The notes: generated by a model from the letters alone, not told the origin. DNA of 64,000 nucleotides from Zygnema cylindricum (GCA_037447655.1 JBBHKE010002011.1:1-64000); one strand, 5' to 3'; positions 33,801 through 45,739 are shown, counted from the first letter of the stretch. Numbers and translations: made by a program.

Positions 33801-33893
33801 GATGGTAGCAGATATGATGACAAAACCGGTTCCTTCTCCCAAACTGATATTTTGTAGGGAGAAATGTGGGCTAAAGCAAAAGCTAGACTAGAA
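30804..33893 (+). pseudogene. Element 4 integrase, reverse transcriptase and RNase H
   Basis: Longest open part 30891-33176. Pre-integrase zinc region WHKRLGHAHLDR...CSGCAQGKAH. Integrase HTDIWGP, IRSDNGGEF, PEQNGVAERLNR (DDE complete). Acidic linker. RT CKWVFKLKLN, MDIKIAFLHGELEEEI, YGLKQAPRQWN, YVDDLLLLS (catalytic YVDD). After a frame break near 33090, RSMNDPRKKDWEVAKRVMRY, RNase H CSAVKELMWVKSLLKELG, CDNQAAIPI, and the end ADMMTKPVPSPKL. Breaks near 33090, 33560 and 33687. Typical length for copia pol. Confidence 0.92.
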
Positions 33894-33904
33894 AATAAGG
33901 GGAG

Positions 33905-34837
33905 TGTTGAAAAAGGTATTTTATAGTCTTGTCCTTTATGGTCTTCCAGTAGCCCTCATACTTGTCGTAGTCACTGAGGACTTGCAGGCAGCCATGGCTG
34001 TCTCATACAGGAAAGGAGACAGAGCACAAGCTTTAAATTCATGCAAAACTTAGGTATTCCCTAGTAGGACTTGAACCGGTGACCTTCGGATATTTGGCCG
34101 TACGGCGTAGCAGTTAACCTTATCCACTAGGTCCTAACAAAACGTGATACATGTATATGGCGCGAAAATTATTTAAAGTCGTATAGCGCCGAACATTTCA
34201 TTTAACAAGTTACGGAACAATTTATGCATGGAAACATACCTCGTCGCACAAAATCGGGACCGCACAAAAATTACGAATTAACATTTAATTTCGACGGACG
34301 AAATTAAATGTCTAGATCTGGTCGAACGACTCACAATGGAGCCGGAATACCGAAATAGACATTTGGCGGTTTGCGGAGCATATGTCGGCGGATGACACGT
34401 GGCAACATATGGTTGGACAACGGATATTACGGGAGGAGCAACTACGGCTGCGGAACTGACACGCGTCAGCGGACCGGCCATGCCGTACTATGGTCGTACA
34501 GGAAGGACAACGGTACCTCTACCTTCTTGTTTTTTACAGTCATATGATTGGTCTAGTACCTTAGAGATAGGTTTAGAGAGGTAGCTTAGGACTTAGAATA
34601 TTTTCGGTTTTTCAGCCTCTTTCCCATAGAGCACCTGTAATTATGGACCAACTTTGGTCAGCCATAACTTAATGCTCAGGTGAGCAAATTCAGTGATTCT
34701 TTTTGCAGCAGACTGGTCAGAGTTTTTGCGTCCCAGGGTGGGACCTATTCACTGTCAAAGTCAAAAGTGCATATATTATCATAGAGGCTTCACATAAGCT
34801 TGACATTCTGTGTACCAATGGAGGTCACAGAATTACA
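33905..34837 (+). repeat. Element 4 3' LTR (933 bp)
   Basis: Starts TGTTGAAAAAGG right after AATAAGGGGAG and ends AGAATTACA before the CGTGG duplication. It lacks the AAGCTACACAAGGGTGTAG segment of the 5' LTR, and its GTAC dyad is damaged. The tRNA-like module lies at 34056-34137. Confidence 0.9.
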
Positions 34838-35105
34838 CGTGGCACAACCAAATTGCCTTGTTGCATCTTGAGAGAATATGAGAGCGAATCCGGATATGGT
34901 AGTCGTCGACATTTTGGCCATGCCGTACGATAGCCGGACAAAAAAGTACTCCTGCACATGAACTTTTCTGTACAACCCAGTATTTTGATTGGTGACGTAC
35001 TCTAGTAGAAGAGGGTTTAGAGAGGAATTTATGACTTAGAAAAAAGTGTAGGTAGCCGCCTCTCTCTTAGAGTGCTTCTCTACAAAAGGTCAACTCTTAC
35101 CCAGT
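34838..35105 (+). mobile_element. Host LTR interrupted by element 4, right part
   Basis: Continues the 28006-28564 LTR: GCCATGCCGTACGATAG, TTTGATTGGTG, AGAGGAATTTATGACTTAG, GTAGCCGCCTCTCTC. It stops near CCAGT where the next LTR begins, so its end is not intact. Confidence 0.5.
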
Positions 35106-36100
35106 TGAAATAAATAGCTTTAGTGTATTTTCTAGGATCTAATATTAGCAGAAAAAGAAAACATGCAAGCAACTTGTCTTCATCTCTTCTCTCTTACCCC
35201 CGTACTTTTCGTAGTCACTAAACGAGAGAGAGAGAGTGATGGAGCCATGGCTCCCTCAGCTCCATAGACATGATTAGGGAGTGACCTTAAGTCACTCTCT
35301 ACAAAATGGTTGAGTCCAGCAAGACTCGAACCCTTGACCGGTAGAGCGTGGCGTAGCCGTGCGCTCTAACTTGTCTGTCATAGATGTTTGCTAAAGTATA
35401 TAGAGTATGATTTATATTTAATATATGTTTTGTTGCCTTAACTGATTAACGACAATGTAATTGTACCATCATAGAACACATTTAATTCAGTGCGGACTAA
35501 ATACCGCTCGAACAAATGAAACCGACATTTGTTTTGACAAACGAAATTTAATGTCGGTTTTTATCCAACGGCATACGTCTTCGTCGAGATCTCGAAAGGT
35601 CACTTTGTCAATTTGTGACGTGGCATGACCTGGAGCCATGTGTAGAGATGACATTTGGTCGCGGGAATTTTGAGGAACGCACAAACGAGTGAAAAGTGGA
35701 CACGCGTCCGCTTAATAGCCTTGTCGAACATAGGCTGTTTAAAAGGTACACCGGCAGTAGTACTTTTTGGTACGCTGCACTAATCTGATTGGTCTGTACT
35801 TCACTAGATAGAAGATATTAGAGGGAATCAGGACATAGATAATTTTGGTAGGTAGTCACCTCTCCCTTTGAGAGTTCTGTACAAATTGGCATTTTTACTG
35901 CCTCATAACTTATCGCCTGGTTTGGCGTTTTCTGAGATTCTTTTTCCTACGGACTCACGGGGGTCTAAGCTGCAAAGGAGTGTAGTCAGATTGTCTGCTT
36001 GTTTGCTTAGGTAGCAGTGGTTGCCATTGAAAGTGGGTAAGTTAATAACTATCTAGAGGCTTCGTGTATTCTGTAGTCCAATGGAGGACACAAAATTTCA
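35106..36100 (+). repeat. Element 5 5' LTR (~995 bp)
   Basis: Starts about TGAAATAAATAGCTTTAG (boundary approximate) and ends GAGGACACAAAATTTCA directly before GGTTATGGGCCCACC. Contains GGAGCCATGGCTCC, an antisense tRNA-like module, TCTGATTGG and GTACAAATTGGC. Confidence 0.7.
35312..35379 (-). ncRNA. tRNA-like module, antisense in element 5 LTR
   Basis: 68 nt minus strand: GACAGACAAGTTAGAGCGC (D-loop/box-A-like), GGCTACGCC, then GGGTTCGAGTCTTGC (near-consensus box B), GGACTC end. Same length and ends as the two solo-LTR modules. Confidence 0.55.
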
Positions 36101-37425
36101 GGTTATGGGCCCACCCTCTACGGTGCCCACCATCAATGGATCTAGGTTCATCTATTGGGAAGCCATGATGATGGGATATTTGTGCGAAAAACGATACTAG
36201 GGTATTGTCACTGAACAAGTGAAAGGTCAACATTCGGGAACTCCACCAAGATTTGGAAGAGTAAGGTTTCCTACAGCAACGGCTGCCTCAGCGGAGGAGG
36301 CAAATGATGGACACAACAGTTTTTCCGAATTTGGGGAAAGGGAAGAAGACACTCCTCACTCCTATTGCCACACTACCGAGAGTGGCGACCGTGAAGACTG
36401 CGGAGAACGATACTCAAATGTGGGAAGATGTAAACATGGCTGCAAATAACTTCATTTTGAGGCACCCCACGCAAGCTTTGGCCACCCCTCATCTTCACAT
36501 TTACAAGGCTGAGGAGTTGTGGGTGAGTTCGGTGGAGATTTATAGAGCTGTAACTGTTCAGGAGCTCTAGTTGGCTGAGCAAAAGCTAGTGAGTTACACT
36601 TACAAAGGAGGAAAGTTGTTAGATTACTGTAATGATCTTTCTTGTCTGTATATGGAGATGGAAAGTGCCGAGTGGACAGGTACAATGAAAATGAAAGTTA
36701 ACACCCTTATCATGAAGTTACCAAATGAGTTTGAGAACAAAGTGCACTAACTATAGGAAATGCCTAATAGTTCATGGAAATAGAGTTCTTACCTCAGCTC
36801 TAAAGGGAGTGACACCTTATGAGAGATGGGTTGAAAGGAAACCAGATATATTATGCCTTAAAGTATTTGATAGCCAAGTTTAGAGTCTTGACCTAGATAG
36901 TAAGAACTAGAAATTGGATGCTAAAGGAAAACCCGGATACTTTGTGGGATATGATGAGGATGTTAAGGGATAAAGAGTCTATGACTTAGCAAAGAAAGAT
37001 ATCATTCTAATCAAACACTTAGTTGTCATGGATGAAGGGAAGTCATTTGACCCCTTCAAATATAGAAAGAAGATAAGAATCAGATTTGAGTCCGAAAGTG
37101 AGGAGAACTCGGTCGTTCCCGAAAAAGACACAAGTGATATCTTGATTGCAAATTCAGGAGAGATTTGAGATACAGGAGACTCACCGGAAACCTCACATAC
37201 TCCTATGGATTTCGAGGACATAGAAGAAGCGGGACCAGAACCGGCTTCCATGGACAGGGGAGCCGATGAGACACTGAGAAGAAACCCAAGACTTCCATCC
37301 ATTCCAGCTTCGGATTTTAAGGGAGCAAGGAGGAGCAGCAAAAGGATACAAGAAAACTAGGCCGCTCATAAGGTAACTAAGCTATCTCACCCAGATGAGC
37401 CTCAGTCGTGTTATTCTACAACCAT
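36101..37425 (+). pseudogene. Element 5 copia, internally deleted
   Basis: The primer site GGTTATGGGCCCACC contains the Gag ATG (36105, MGPPSTVPTINGSRFIYW). Gag proceeds through HPTQALATPHLHIYKAEELW to about 36775, then joins directly to the integrase C-terminal region (NRVLTSALKGVTPYERW, VVMDEGKSFDPFKY, RNPRLPSIPASDF). Knuckle, protease and integrase core are absent, as are RT, RNase H and the 3' LTR. The junction lies near TTCATGG|AAATAGAG. Several stops. Confidence 0.8.
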
Positions 37426-38020
37426 CGGTGCACGTAGAGGAGCAGCAGTAGTAGTAGAAGTAGACATGATACTTTCTCAGAAGCTATGAAGAATCCTACC
37501 AAAAGTTGTTTACAAGTGCTCACCAAACCTTCTACACGCATCCAAACTTCAGAAAGCTCTATCAAAGTATAGAGCAATATAAACACTGACATCTCCCAAA
37601 GTTTCAATTCAATTGACACGAGAATACTCAAGATATAATGCTCAAAAATTTCCCACAAATTGCATCAGTTTTACTACTTGGAAGTTTGGATATATAATTT
37701 GTTCTGAGTCCTAAGTCTTATACTTGTGTTGTACCGGCAATACCAATGTACGTGAAAATTATGTCAAGCTACCAAGCTAATACTAATCAGTCGAGCAACC
37801 ACTGAGCTACCACTAAACTACCACTGAGCTACCCACTATGTTGAGTGTTGTCCATAGCCTATTTCAGCCATGGATTACTCACGGAAACACCCACAGACTA
37901 CCTCAAAAACAGCTGTGTTTCAGACGACACAGATTACTCCACAATAAACAAAATGATCTCAAACTGCACCATGATGATAAAGCACTCTCTTATTTATAGA
38001 GATTAAGTGATGCACAGATA
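37426..38020. other. Unassigned stretch
   Basis: No gene. On the minus strand at about 37788-37850, GTAGCTCAGTGGT-like words occur twice (tRNA box A sequence), but no box B or cloverleaf follows. Confidence 0.4.
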
Positions 38021-39699
38021 ATGACTGGCAGACAGGTTATGTGGATGCAGAAATTAGCATATTTCAAATTTAATGTGAAACATATTACTAGGAAGACAAA
38101 TGTAGTTGTAGATCCTTTAAGTAGATATTTTAAAAGAAGAGTTATGGTTCAAGATGAATTTTTTTTAGATACTGTTAGAAATGGTTATGATAAGGATCCT
38201 TATTTTGCTGTGATTTGAAAAAATATTTCGAAGGGAATTCTGACCCATTGAAAGAGAGGCATGTCAAAAACTTTAGATTAGAGGATGGTTTACTGTATTT
38301 TGCAAATTGGGGATAGATTATGCATTCCAGAAGTGGGAGACTCAAGAAAACAAATTTTACGGGTAGCTCATGAGCATTTAGGACATCTAGGTGGAGATAA
38401 AACTCTTAGTCGGTTGCAAAGTAGATTGTTTTGGCATGGGATGGCAAAAGAGGTGTCAAATCACGTGGAAAGTTGTGTCTCTTGCCAACATAGTAAACCT
38501 AGTACCCTAAAACCTAAAGGTCTCTTAAAAGCTTTGGATATCCTCGAAAGACCGTGGGAATCTGTCAGTATGGATTTCATTGTGAGGTTGCCTGCTACAT
38601 CTAAAAAGAATGACAGTATCATGGTCGTAGTCGATAGGTTTAGTAAAATGGCAATCTTTATCCCTTGCAAAACCACTCATTCAGTTGTAGATATTGCAAA
38701 ACTATATCTTGACAACGTGGTCAGACATCATGGAATCCATCTATCTACATTCAGTGATAGAGATTCTAAATTTACGTCTGCTTTTTGAAAAGAATTACAA
38801 CAAAATTTAGGCTCTGAATTGAAAATGAGTACCGCTTATCATCCTCAGATAGATGGATAGACATAAAGGATGAACCGTACACTAGAGGAAATGCTTAACA
38901 ATGTTTGCAGTGCAGTTCAAAACACATGGGAATCTAAATTGCCATGAATGGAATTTGCTTACAATTCTTATAAACATGCTAGTAGAGGATTCTCATACGG
39001 ATACCAACCTAGAGAAGCATTAGACGTAATAACAGGGGTCACTCAAGAGAATAGATGTTCTAGAACAGAGTTTTGGGAATACATTCAAACAGTTTGGAAA
39101 ACTGTCCGGGATGCATTAGTGGAGGCACAAAGGAGGCCAAAATTAAATGCTTACCGCAAACGGGATGATTGGGTGTTACGCACAGGCGAGAAGGTTTGGC
39201 TTTTTACAACGCATTACAAGTGAAAGATCGAAGGACAATCAGATCTTTCGGGAAAGTTTGCTCCTAAGTAAATTGGACCATTTACTGTAATCGAGATGAT
39301 ATCGTCAGTTGCTACCAAATTGGACTTCCCGCCTTCAACAAAAATTAATCTTGTGATACACATTAGCCAATTGAAACCAGCAAATCTTCGACCAACTGAA
39401 AGAGAATTGGAATTGGATCCCTCGAAGTTCACAGATGGGTAATAGATTGGGTTGGACAACGGTTCAAGGTCGGTGATACTATATTCTAGCAAGTGCATTA
39501 TCTAGAAAGGTCTGAGGATGAGTTGAATTTAAAGCATAAAAATCTTGCCATTATCTAGGAAGGCCTGAGGATGAGTTGAATTTAAAGGATAAAAATTCTG
39601 AGTTTTTACAGATGTATTGGAGGGATAATAATATAGAAGTCCCGTCTGGAGAATTAAAGGTGTTTTAATTGAGGTCAGTTAAAAATAAGGAGGGGATAA
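38021..39699 (+). pseudogene. Ty3/gypsy pol, RNase H end to integrase C-terminus
   Basis: RNase H end (KLAYFKFNVKHITRKTNVVV, DPLSRY), integrase zinc region (HEHLGHLGGDKT ... CVSCQHSKP), core (VSMDFIVRLPATSKK with the first Asp, STFSDRDSKFTS with the second), STAYHPQIDG then NRTLEEML, and a C-terminal segment FLTTHYK...GPFTVIEMIS-like. Interrupted by several stops (38218, 38788, 38860, 38946). It ends at the polypurine tract AATAAGGAGGGGATAA just before an LTR. The 5' two thirds of the element is absent. Confidence 0.85.
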
Positions 39700-40293
39700 T
39701 GTAACAGTAATAGCAAATTGAAATTGTTTATAAAGAGGTATTTAGGTGTTACGATTATAGAGTACTAAATTTGGTAGACGTCCGCGAATGAATCACGCTA
39801 TTTGGAGTTATATTTTAAAAGTTATAGCGTTGGGTGTATTTAGGTGACAGCAAGTGGGTATCATTGAAACGGGTTAAGGGTCAAATTAGTACGGAAATTT
39901 TGCGTGTACGTTTCATGAAGTTCTAATGAATCGTTCAGTATGCACGGTGGTTCGTTTCGTACAAATTATAGTACGAAACGTCACTTTCACTTAAAGGAAT
40001 TTAGAAAGAAGCTTCGCGTGTGAAATTTGTTACGCACGATCGTGCGAAGTCGAGTTTCATTTGGCGCGCACTTTTGCACGTAAATGTTAGTGAAACGTAA
40101 TGTTTTATTGGTTGTTAAAGTGCTAAGTAGTTAGTAAGAGATTTCGCACGTTTTTGCATTGGTCAGTCCAAGTCTTTGCTGATCAATGATTGGCCCAGGT
40201 AAAAGATTGTTCAAACGGAGCTTTGACTCTGGCCTGGCGAGTCTTGGGCGATGATGGTTAAATAGTGAAGTGTGAGAGGAGAGTAGACATCTT
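39700..40293 (+). repeat. Gypsy 3' LTR, left ~590 bp
   Basis: Starts TGTAACAGTAATAGC after the polypurine tract and matches 44564-45175 (ACGGGTTAAGGGTCAAATTAG, CACGATCGTGCGAAGTCG, AAGTGCTAAGTAGTTAGTAAG). A short MITE interrupts it at GTAGACATCTTTA. The rest of the LTR is not found beyond the MITE. Confidence 0.75.
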
Positions 40294-40503
40294 TATCGCT
40301 ATTAGGGTTAATTATTTTTTCGCCACTTAAAACATCTTTTCTCCGTACACACTTGACCGATATTTGAATTTGAGACCGCCAATTGGAAGTTGAGAATCTT
40401 TGATTTCAATCGCAACCGTCGTATTGACAATCCGACAGCTATGTACGGAGAAAAGACGTTTTGAGTGGCGAAAAAAACATTAACTCTACTAGCGATTAGC
40501 GTA
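40294..40503. mobile_element. Short MITE, ~210 bp
   Basis: TA-flanked; TCGCTATTAGGGTT...TTTTTTCGCCACTTAAAACATC inverted against ACGTTTTGAGTGGCGAAAAA...CTAGCGATTAGCG. Internal TCTCCGTACACACTTG / ATGTACGGAGAAAAG arms pair as well. The outer TIR is partly lost on the left. Confidence 0.75.
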
Positions 40504-42449
40504 CGGAAATGTACGGGAAGTACATCTAGTACTGTGCCGGTATCATTGTCAAGTTTTTTTTATTTTTTTCGGAATTTAAATCTGACCTGGAGGTGTGTAC
40601 GGATTTTTGTTTTACTTTAATTGTTTGTACCTTAACCCAGACCAGGTTCCAAGATCAGGAAATCGTTTTAGTCTTTGCGCCGACCTGAGCGGGTATATGT
40701 AGCTTTAACATCTCAGTTTGTCATTAAGTCGTCAATAACAATGATTCGCACGCGGCTCTGTTGGCTCTAAATCATACTGATTCGATGTGCATCAAACTGA
40801 CGTTAGCTAACTGTATTTAAGATAGTGGATTGCAGTTTGCCTACGTCTCCTTACACCAAACTATGAATAGGGTTTGTAATTTATCGTTTATACTATTGTA
40901 CCCTTGCCTTAATAACGAGTGTTCGATAAAAAACCCATTTTTATGACTTTAACAACATGGTTTGTAAACATTTCATGGATATTTTCATTAACAATAATTA
41001 AAAGCATAGATATCCATAAAACGTTTAGTTCAAGTATATTATTTATGAGCATTTTCTTTTTATCTTATCACGAAGTTATAAAATGTACACCAAGCTTAAT
41101 TGTTGGTGCGATTTGAAGGGCCGGTTGTGGCATTACAAACCCATGTTTCATTGTTATTAGTCTTATATAAGTACGCTTTAAAATATTTGTGCATATAAGT
41201 CATGCGACCCTATGTCCCAATTGTAGAACTTATCGACGTTATAAAAACATTTATTTTTCAAGTTTGTTCCACTGGAGAAGTGTTGCTACAATATCATTGT
41301 TTATTCATTATACTGATGGATGATATGCTTTTGGTTTGCGCACTATAATAAACAACGTTTCATCTGAGAAAACCATGTACTTACGCTTTATGTTTACAGT
41401 TTTATTGTAGCGTGTGATATTTAGGGTTTTAATAATTCCCAACAGTGTCTATTTATACTTGTTTGAGTTTCTATATCGTCCAATTTCAAAAGGTTGAATA
41501 GTAACCTATGACGTTATTACTTGCATATTCTATGTTGTGTGTGGTTGGTTATAATATTCTTTACATTGTTTTTCGTCGACATATTGAAAACACACTTTGA
41601 GGTTTCAACTAAAAATGTGTGTTTCGACCACGTTTTTCGATAACCCACCTTATTCATTCGTTGAACATACCACGAATGAACTGCGAAGCACCACAATAAC
41701 CCCTTTGCGGGCTAAATAAATTGGAAATCGGTCGATCAACCATTTACACATGCATTGAAGGTGAAATTGGGATTGCAGGGTGACTTAAAATTGCACAAAA
41801 TTTGAAAGCTTATAACCCTTACATTTATCGTTGGTCAATATCCTATAAATTTCTATAAAAAACTACAAAAGGGCGAAAACCAAGTTATTCGTTGACATGT
41901 TGAAAACATGCTTTGAGGGTTTGACTAAAAATGTGTGTTTCGACCACGTTTCTAAATGTTATGTTAATATTTTGCATCAATATGCAATGCATGTATTTGT
42001 TTTAATATTTGTTTTCGTTAGCATTGATACACACGTTTTATACAATACTCATACGTACAATTGCAATGATTTTGTTGTTTCGTCCGTATGAAACAAAGTA
42101 TCAAAGTGTATATTTCATACAAAGTCATTCGATGCTTACCAAAAATAACAAGATTAACATGTTAAAGTGAAAACTATAACAAAGCCCAAATCTAAGTACA
42201 AGAATAAAAAAAGAATATCATATGTCTATTGAACTCGTCGTCACTTCTAAGTTAACATATGATTGCACGTAACTCCTCTAATTTCCGAAATCGTGACATG
42301 TTTCACTTGAATTGTTTATCATTTACTCCGTCACTATGAACCGGTTCAGTAGAAATAACTAAAGACACTTTCAGTTCAGCTGTGCTCCCATTAAACTGGT
42401 ATATTTTAATCTTTCTAAATATTGTATCACTTTCGTTAAGTCCCACCCA
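40504..42449. other. AT-rich region without gene
   Basis: Two ~65-bp direct repeats (about 41570-41636 and 41888-41952, TGTTGAAAACA...GTGTGTTTCGACCACGTTT) lie 320 bp apart. Nothing else is supported. Confidence 0.45.
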
Positions 42450-42808
42450 CGATTTTTGCTGCGCGCAGGTAGTTGTCAGAAATTGTACATTTGAAGTACA
42501 GTTTTGTACAAGTGACGTACCTTTAAGTTCAGATCTGACGGTCAATCCGTCAAACAACTTTAGCTGGCGGAATACTGTACCGGCGGTTAGAAAAGTGTCG
42601 CGCTTGCAAACGTCGGCCGTCATAACAAAAAAAACAATTCACACGGCCGGCGCAGATTTACTGTAACCAAACTGCGGCAGCCACATATAAATAAAATGGC
42701 TGCGCGCAGGTAGTTTATCACTTCACGTTAGCCGCAAAATGAAATCAACTCGTCGTCACGTCCACGGTGGACGTGACGACGTGTCATTTTAGCTTCATCG
42801 ATATTTAT

Positions 42809-43024
42809 TAGTGTTGGGTATCGGGTAGTTTCATATCGCGATAATTTCGATATTCGATATATCGAATATCGATCGAGGAAAGTCCTCGATATATCGTACC
42901 GCGACCAACATAAAATATCGCGATATATATCGCAAAAAATGGATATCCGTACAGTTACTGTACAGGGGTGGTATGGTAAACCGTACGGAAAATGGTCCCC
43001 CCCCCCCCCCACTGAGCGCCCGCC

Positions 43025-43084
<60 letters not shown>

Positions 43085-43245
43085 TTGAAAAAAAAAAATC
43101 TTGAAAAAAAAAAAAAATCCGGAAAAAAAAAAAAAAAAATCTGGATATTTAGATTCTCTGTACATGGTCTCGATATATCGATTATCGGGTAGCTAAAATT
43201 CGATAATATCGAATATCTGCTATAGGTCCTCGATACCCAACACTA
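42809..43245. mobile_element. TIR element (TAGTGTTGGGTATCGG subfamily) inside foldback left arm
   Basis: Ends TAGTGTTGGGTATCGG and TCGATACCCAACACTA are inverted and begin/end in TA. Contains a C14 run, a 53-base G run (43030-43082) and three A runs. The related family members at 5-8 kb lack these homopolymers. Confidence 0.8.
43030..43082 (+). repeat. 53-nt poly-G run
   Basis: Uninterrupted G after CGCCACGGA. The length as given is doubtful because such runs are prone to sequencing and assembly error. It would form G-quadruplexes. Confidence 0.9.
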
Positions 43246-44563
43246 ATATTTATACACGGGTAAGCATTTTTATTTTGTACGAAGTTTATTTCGTTTCGTG
43301 CGAGTTTACACATGTTGTACGTCGTCCTTTAATATGTGTCCAAGTTCAATGTAATGGTTCGCGAGTTTGATTTCATTTATGCGGTAAACTATTTGCGCAC
43401 AGCCATTTTATTTAGGGAATTGCTAATCGCAGAGACGATTTTTGCTTCGCGCAGGTAGTTGTCAAAAATTGTACAACTGAAGTACATTTTTGTACAGACT
43501 ACGTACCTTTAAGTTTAGATTTGACGGTCAATCCGTCAAACAACTTTGACTGGCGAAATGTTGTAACGGCGGTTAAAAAAGTGTCCTGGTTGCGAACGTC
43601 GACCGTCATAAAAAAATAAACAATTCACACGGCCGACATAAGTTTACTCTCACGGAACTGCGACAGCCACATATAAATTAAAATGGCTGCGCGCAGGTAG
43701 TTTCTCACTTCACGTGAGCTCCACACACCGACATTTGACTTAGGCACTTAGCCGCAAAAATACAATTTAATCGCGAACCGTTAAAAATTAAAGGACGACG
43801 TACGACATCTATAAACTCGCACGAAACGAAATTAGCTTCATACAATGATTTTGTATGAAGCTAATTTCGTTTCGTGCGAGTTTATACATGTCGTACGTCG
43901 TCCTTTAATTTTTAACGGTTCGCGATTAAATTGTATTTTTGCGGCTAAGTGCCTAAGTCAAATGTCGGTGTGTGGAGCTCACGTGAAGTGAGAAACTACC
44001 TGCGCGCAGCCATTTTAATTTATATGTGGCTGTCGCAGTTCCGTGAGAGTAAACTTATGTCGGCCGTGTGAAATGTTTATTTTTTTATGACGGTCGACGT
44101 TCGCAACCGGGACACTTTTTTAACCGCCGTTACAACATTTCGCCAGTCAAAGTTGTTTGACGGATTGACCGTCAAATCTAAACTTAAAGGTACGTAGTCT
44201 GTACAAAAATGTACTTCAGTTGTACAATTTCTGACAACTACCTGCGCGAAGCAAAAATCGTCTCTGCGATTAGCAATTCCCTTTATTTATATGTGGTTGC
44301 CGCAGTTTGGTTACAGTAAAGTAGTAAACCTGCGCCGGCCGTGTGAATTGTTTTTGTTTTTATGACGGCCGACGTTTGCAAGCGCGACACTTTTCTAACC
44401 GCCGGTACAATATTCCGCCAGTCAAAGTTAAAGGTACGTCACTTGTACAAAACTGTACTTCAAATGTACAATTTCTGACAACTACCTGCGCGCAGCAAAA
44501 ATCGTCTCTGCGATTAGCAATTCCCATATTGTATTGCTTTTGTTAAGTCCCACCCCGGAATAC

Positions 44564-45440
44564 TGTAACAGTAATAGCGAATTGAAATTTTTTAGAAAAG
44601 GGTATTTAGGAGTTATGATTATAGATTACTAAATTTGGTAGATGTTCGCGAAAGAATCACGAGATTTGGAGTTTTATTTCAAAAGTTATAGCTATGGGTG
44701 TACTTAGGTGGCACTGCGAGGTCTAAATAACAGGTGGGTATCATTGAAACGGGTTAAGGGTCAAATTAGTACCGAAATTTCGCGTGAACGTTTCATAAAG
44801 TTCTAATGAATAGTTCAATATGCATGGTACTTCGTTTCGTACAATTTTTAGTACGAAACGTCACTTTCACTTAAGGGAACTTTTTAGGAAGTTTCGCGTG
44901 CGAAATTTATGACGCACGATCGTGCGAAGTCGCGTTTCGTTTGGCGTGCGATTTTGCACGTAAATGTTACTTAGTGAAACGTAGCGTTTGATTGGTTATT
45001 AAAGTGCTAAGTAGTTAGTAAGAGATTTCGCACGTTTTTGCATTGGTTAGTCCGAGTCTTTGCTGATCAATGATTGGCCCAGGTAAAAGACTGTTAAAAC
45101 GGAGCTTTGACTCTGGCATGGCTAGTCCAGGGCGATGATGGATAAATAGGGAAGTGTAAGAGGTGAGTAGACATCTTTTTCCTTTGGGTAAAGTTTGTGG
45201 AAATTCTGGCTGATCTTGGTCCTTAGCGATTAATACCAAATTGGAGAAAAGGCATTTTGGCATTGGGGTTCTGACTGTCAAGGGGTCAGTCACTTGGGTT
45301 TATATTAACTTGGAGTCGGCACTATCTAGATTAGCTTCTTTTGGATCTGCATACTCTGAGGGCCAATGGAGGTCTCAGAGTTTCACTACGAGGGCAAGAG
45401 ACCAAGCTAATGTTATGTGGACAAAAGCTTCTTCTAATTT
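44564..45440 (+). repeat. Second gypsy LTR copy (probably solo or partial)
   Basis: Starts TGTAACAGTAATAGCGAATTG, homologous to 39700-40293, and continues past the MITE site of that copy (AGTAGACATCTTTTTCC TTTGGG). The right boundary is uncertain. No primer site or polypurine tract was identified next to it. Confidence 0.65.
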
Positions 45441-45739
45441 AAAGTTTATCTTTATGTGAGTGTTGTCCAATGTGGATGTGTATTTTCCAATGTGTGGAAT
45501 GTGTGGTTGGAATTGTTGATAGTAATATGATTTTCTGAGAGGTAGAAGATCCTGTTACAAATAGTCATTAGTTTTTCAATAAAATACACAATTATAGCAC
45601 ATCGAAGCCACCTAATACCTTCTTTGTCCGCCCATACCGAAAATGGAGATCCTTGTTTTTTATATTTGACCTTTTCTTCCCGATTCAACATCAACTTTAC
45701 TGGGGATGCCCATTCAATTCATAATGGCACTCTTTAAAT

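Larger units (their letters stand above)
28565..34837 (+). mobile_element. Near-complete Ty1/copia element (element 4) with 5-bp target duplication
   Basis: 5' LTR 28565-29529, primer site 29530, Gag-Pol, polypurine tract AAAATAAGGGGAG, 3' LTR 33905-34837, flanked by a perfect CGTGG duplication (28560-28564 and 34838-34842). Total 6273 bp. The LTRs differ by scattered substitutions and a ~30-bp deletion in the 3' copy, so insertion is not very recent. Domain order PR-INT-RT-RH confirms copia. Three or four frame breaks make it non-functional as written. Confidence 0.93.
42450..44504. mobile_element. Nested foldback element with 431-bp perfect-register arms
   Basis: Inner arms 43415-43845 and 43851-44281 are equal in length and inverted around a 5-nt loop (TGATT at 43846). 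Outer arms 42450-42694 and 44282-44504 are a diverged second pair of the same sequence; the right one lacks ~30 bases. The repeated core holds CAGGTAGTTGTCA, a GTACATTT..TGTAC cluster, TGACGGTCAATCCGTCA, CACACGGCC and ATGGCTGCGCGCAGG. No coding frame. Such foldbacks can be Foldback-type transposons or sources of long hairpin RNA. Confidence 0.85.

Noticed and set aside
37788-37850. tRNA gene suggested by doubled GTAGCTCAGTGGT
   Set aside because: Only a box A-like word is repeated; no T arm, box B or acceptor pairing follows.
42728-43165. 145-codon minus-strand frame with long Pro and Phe/Lys runs
   Set aside because: It is a translation of the homopolymer runs within a TIR element.
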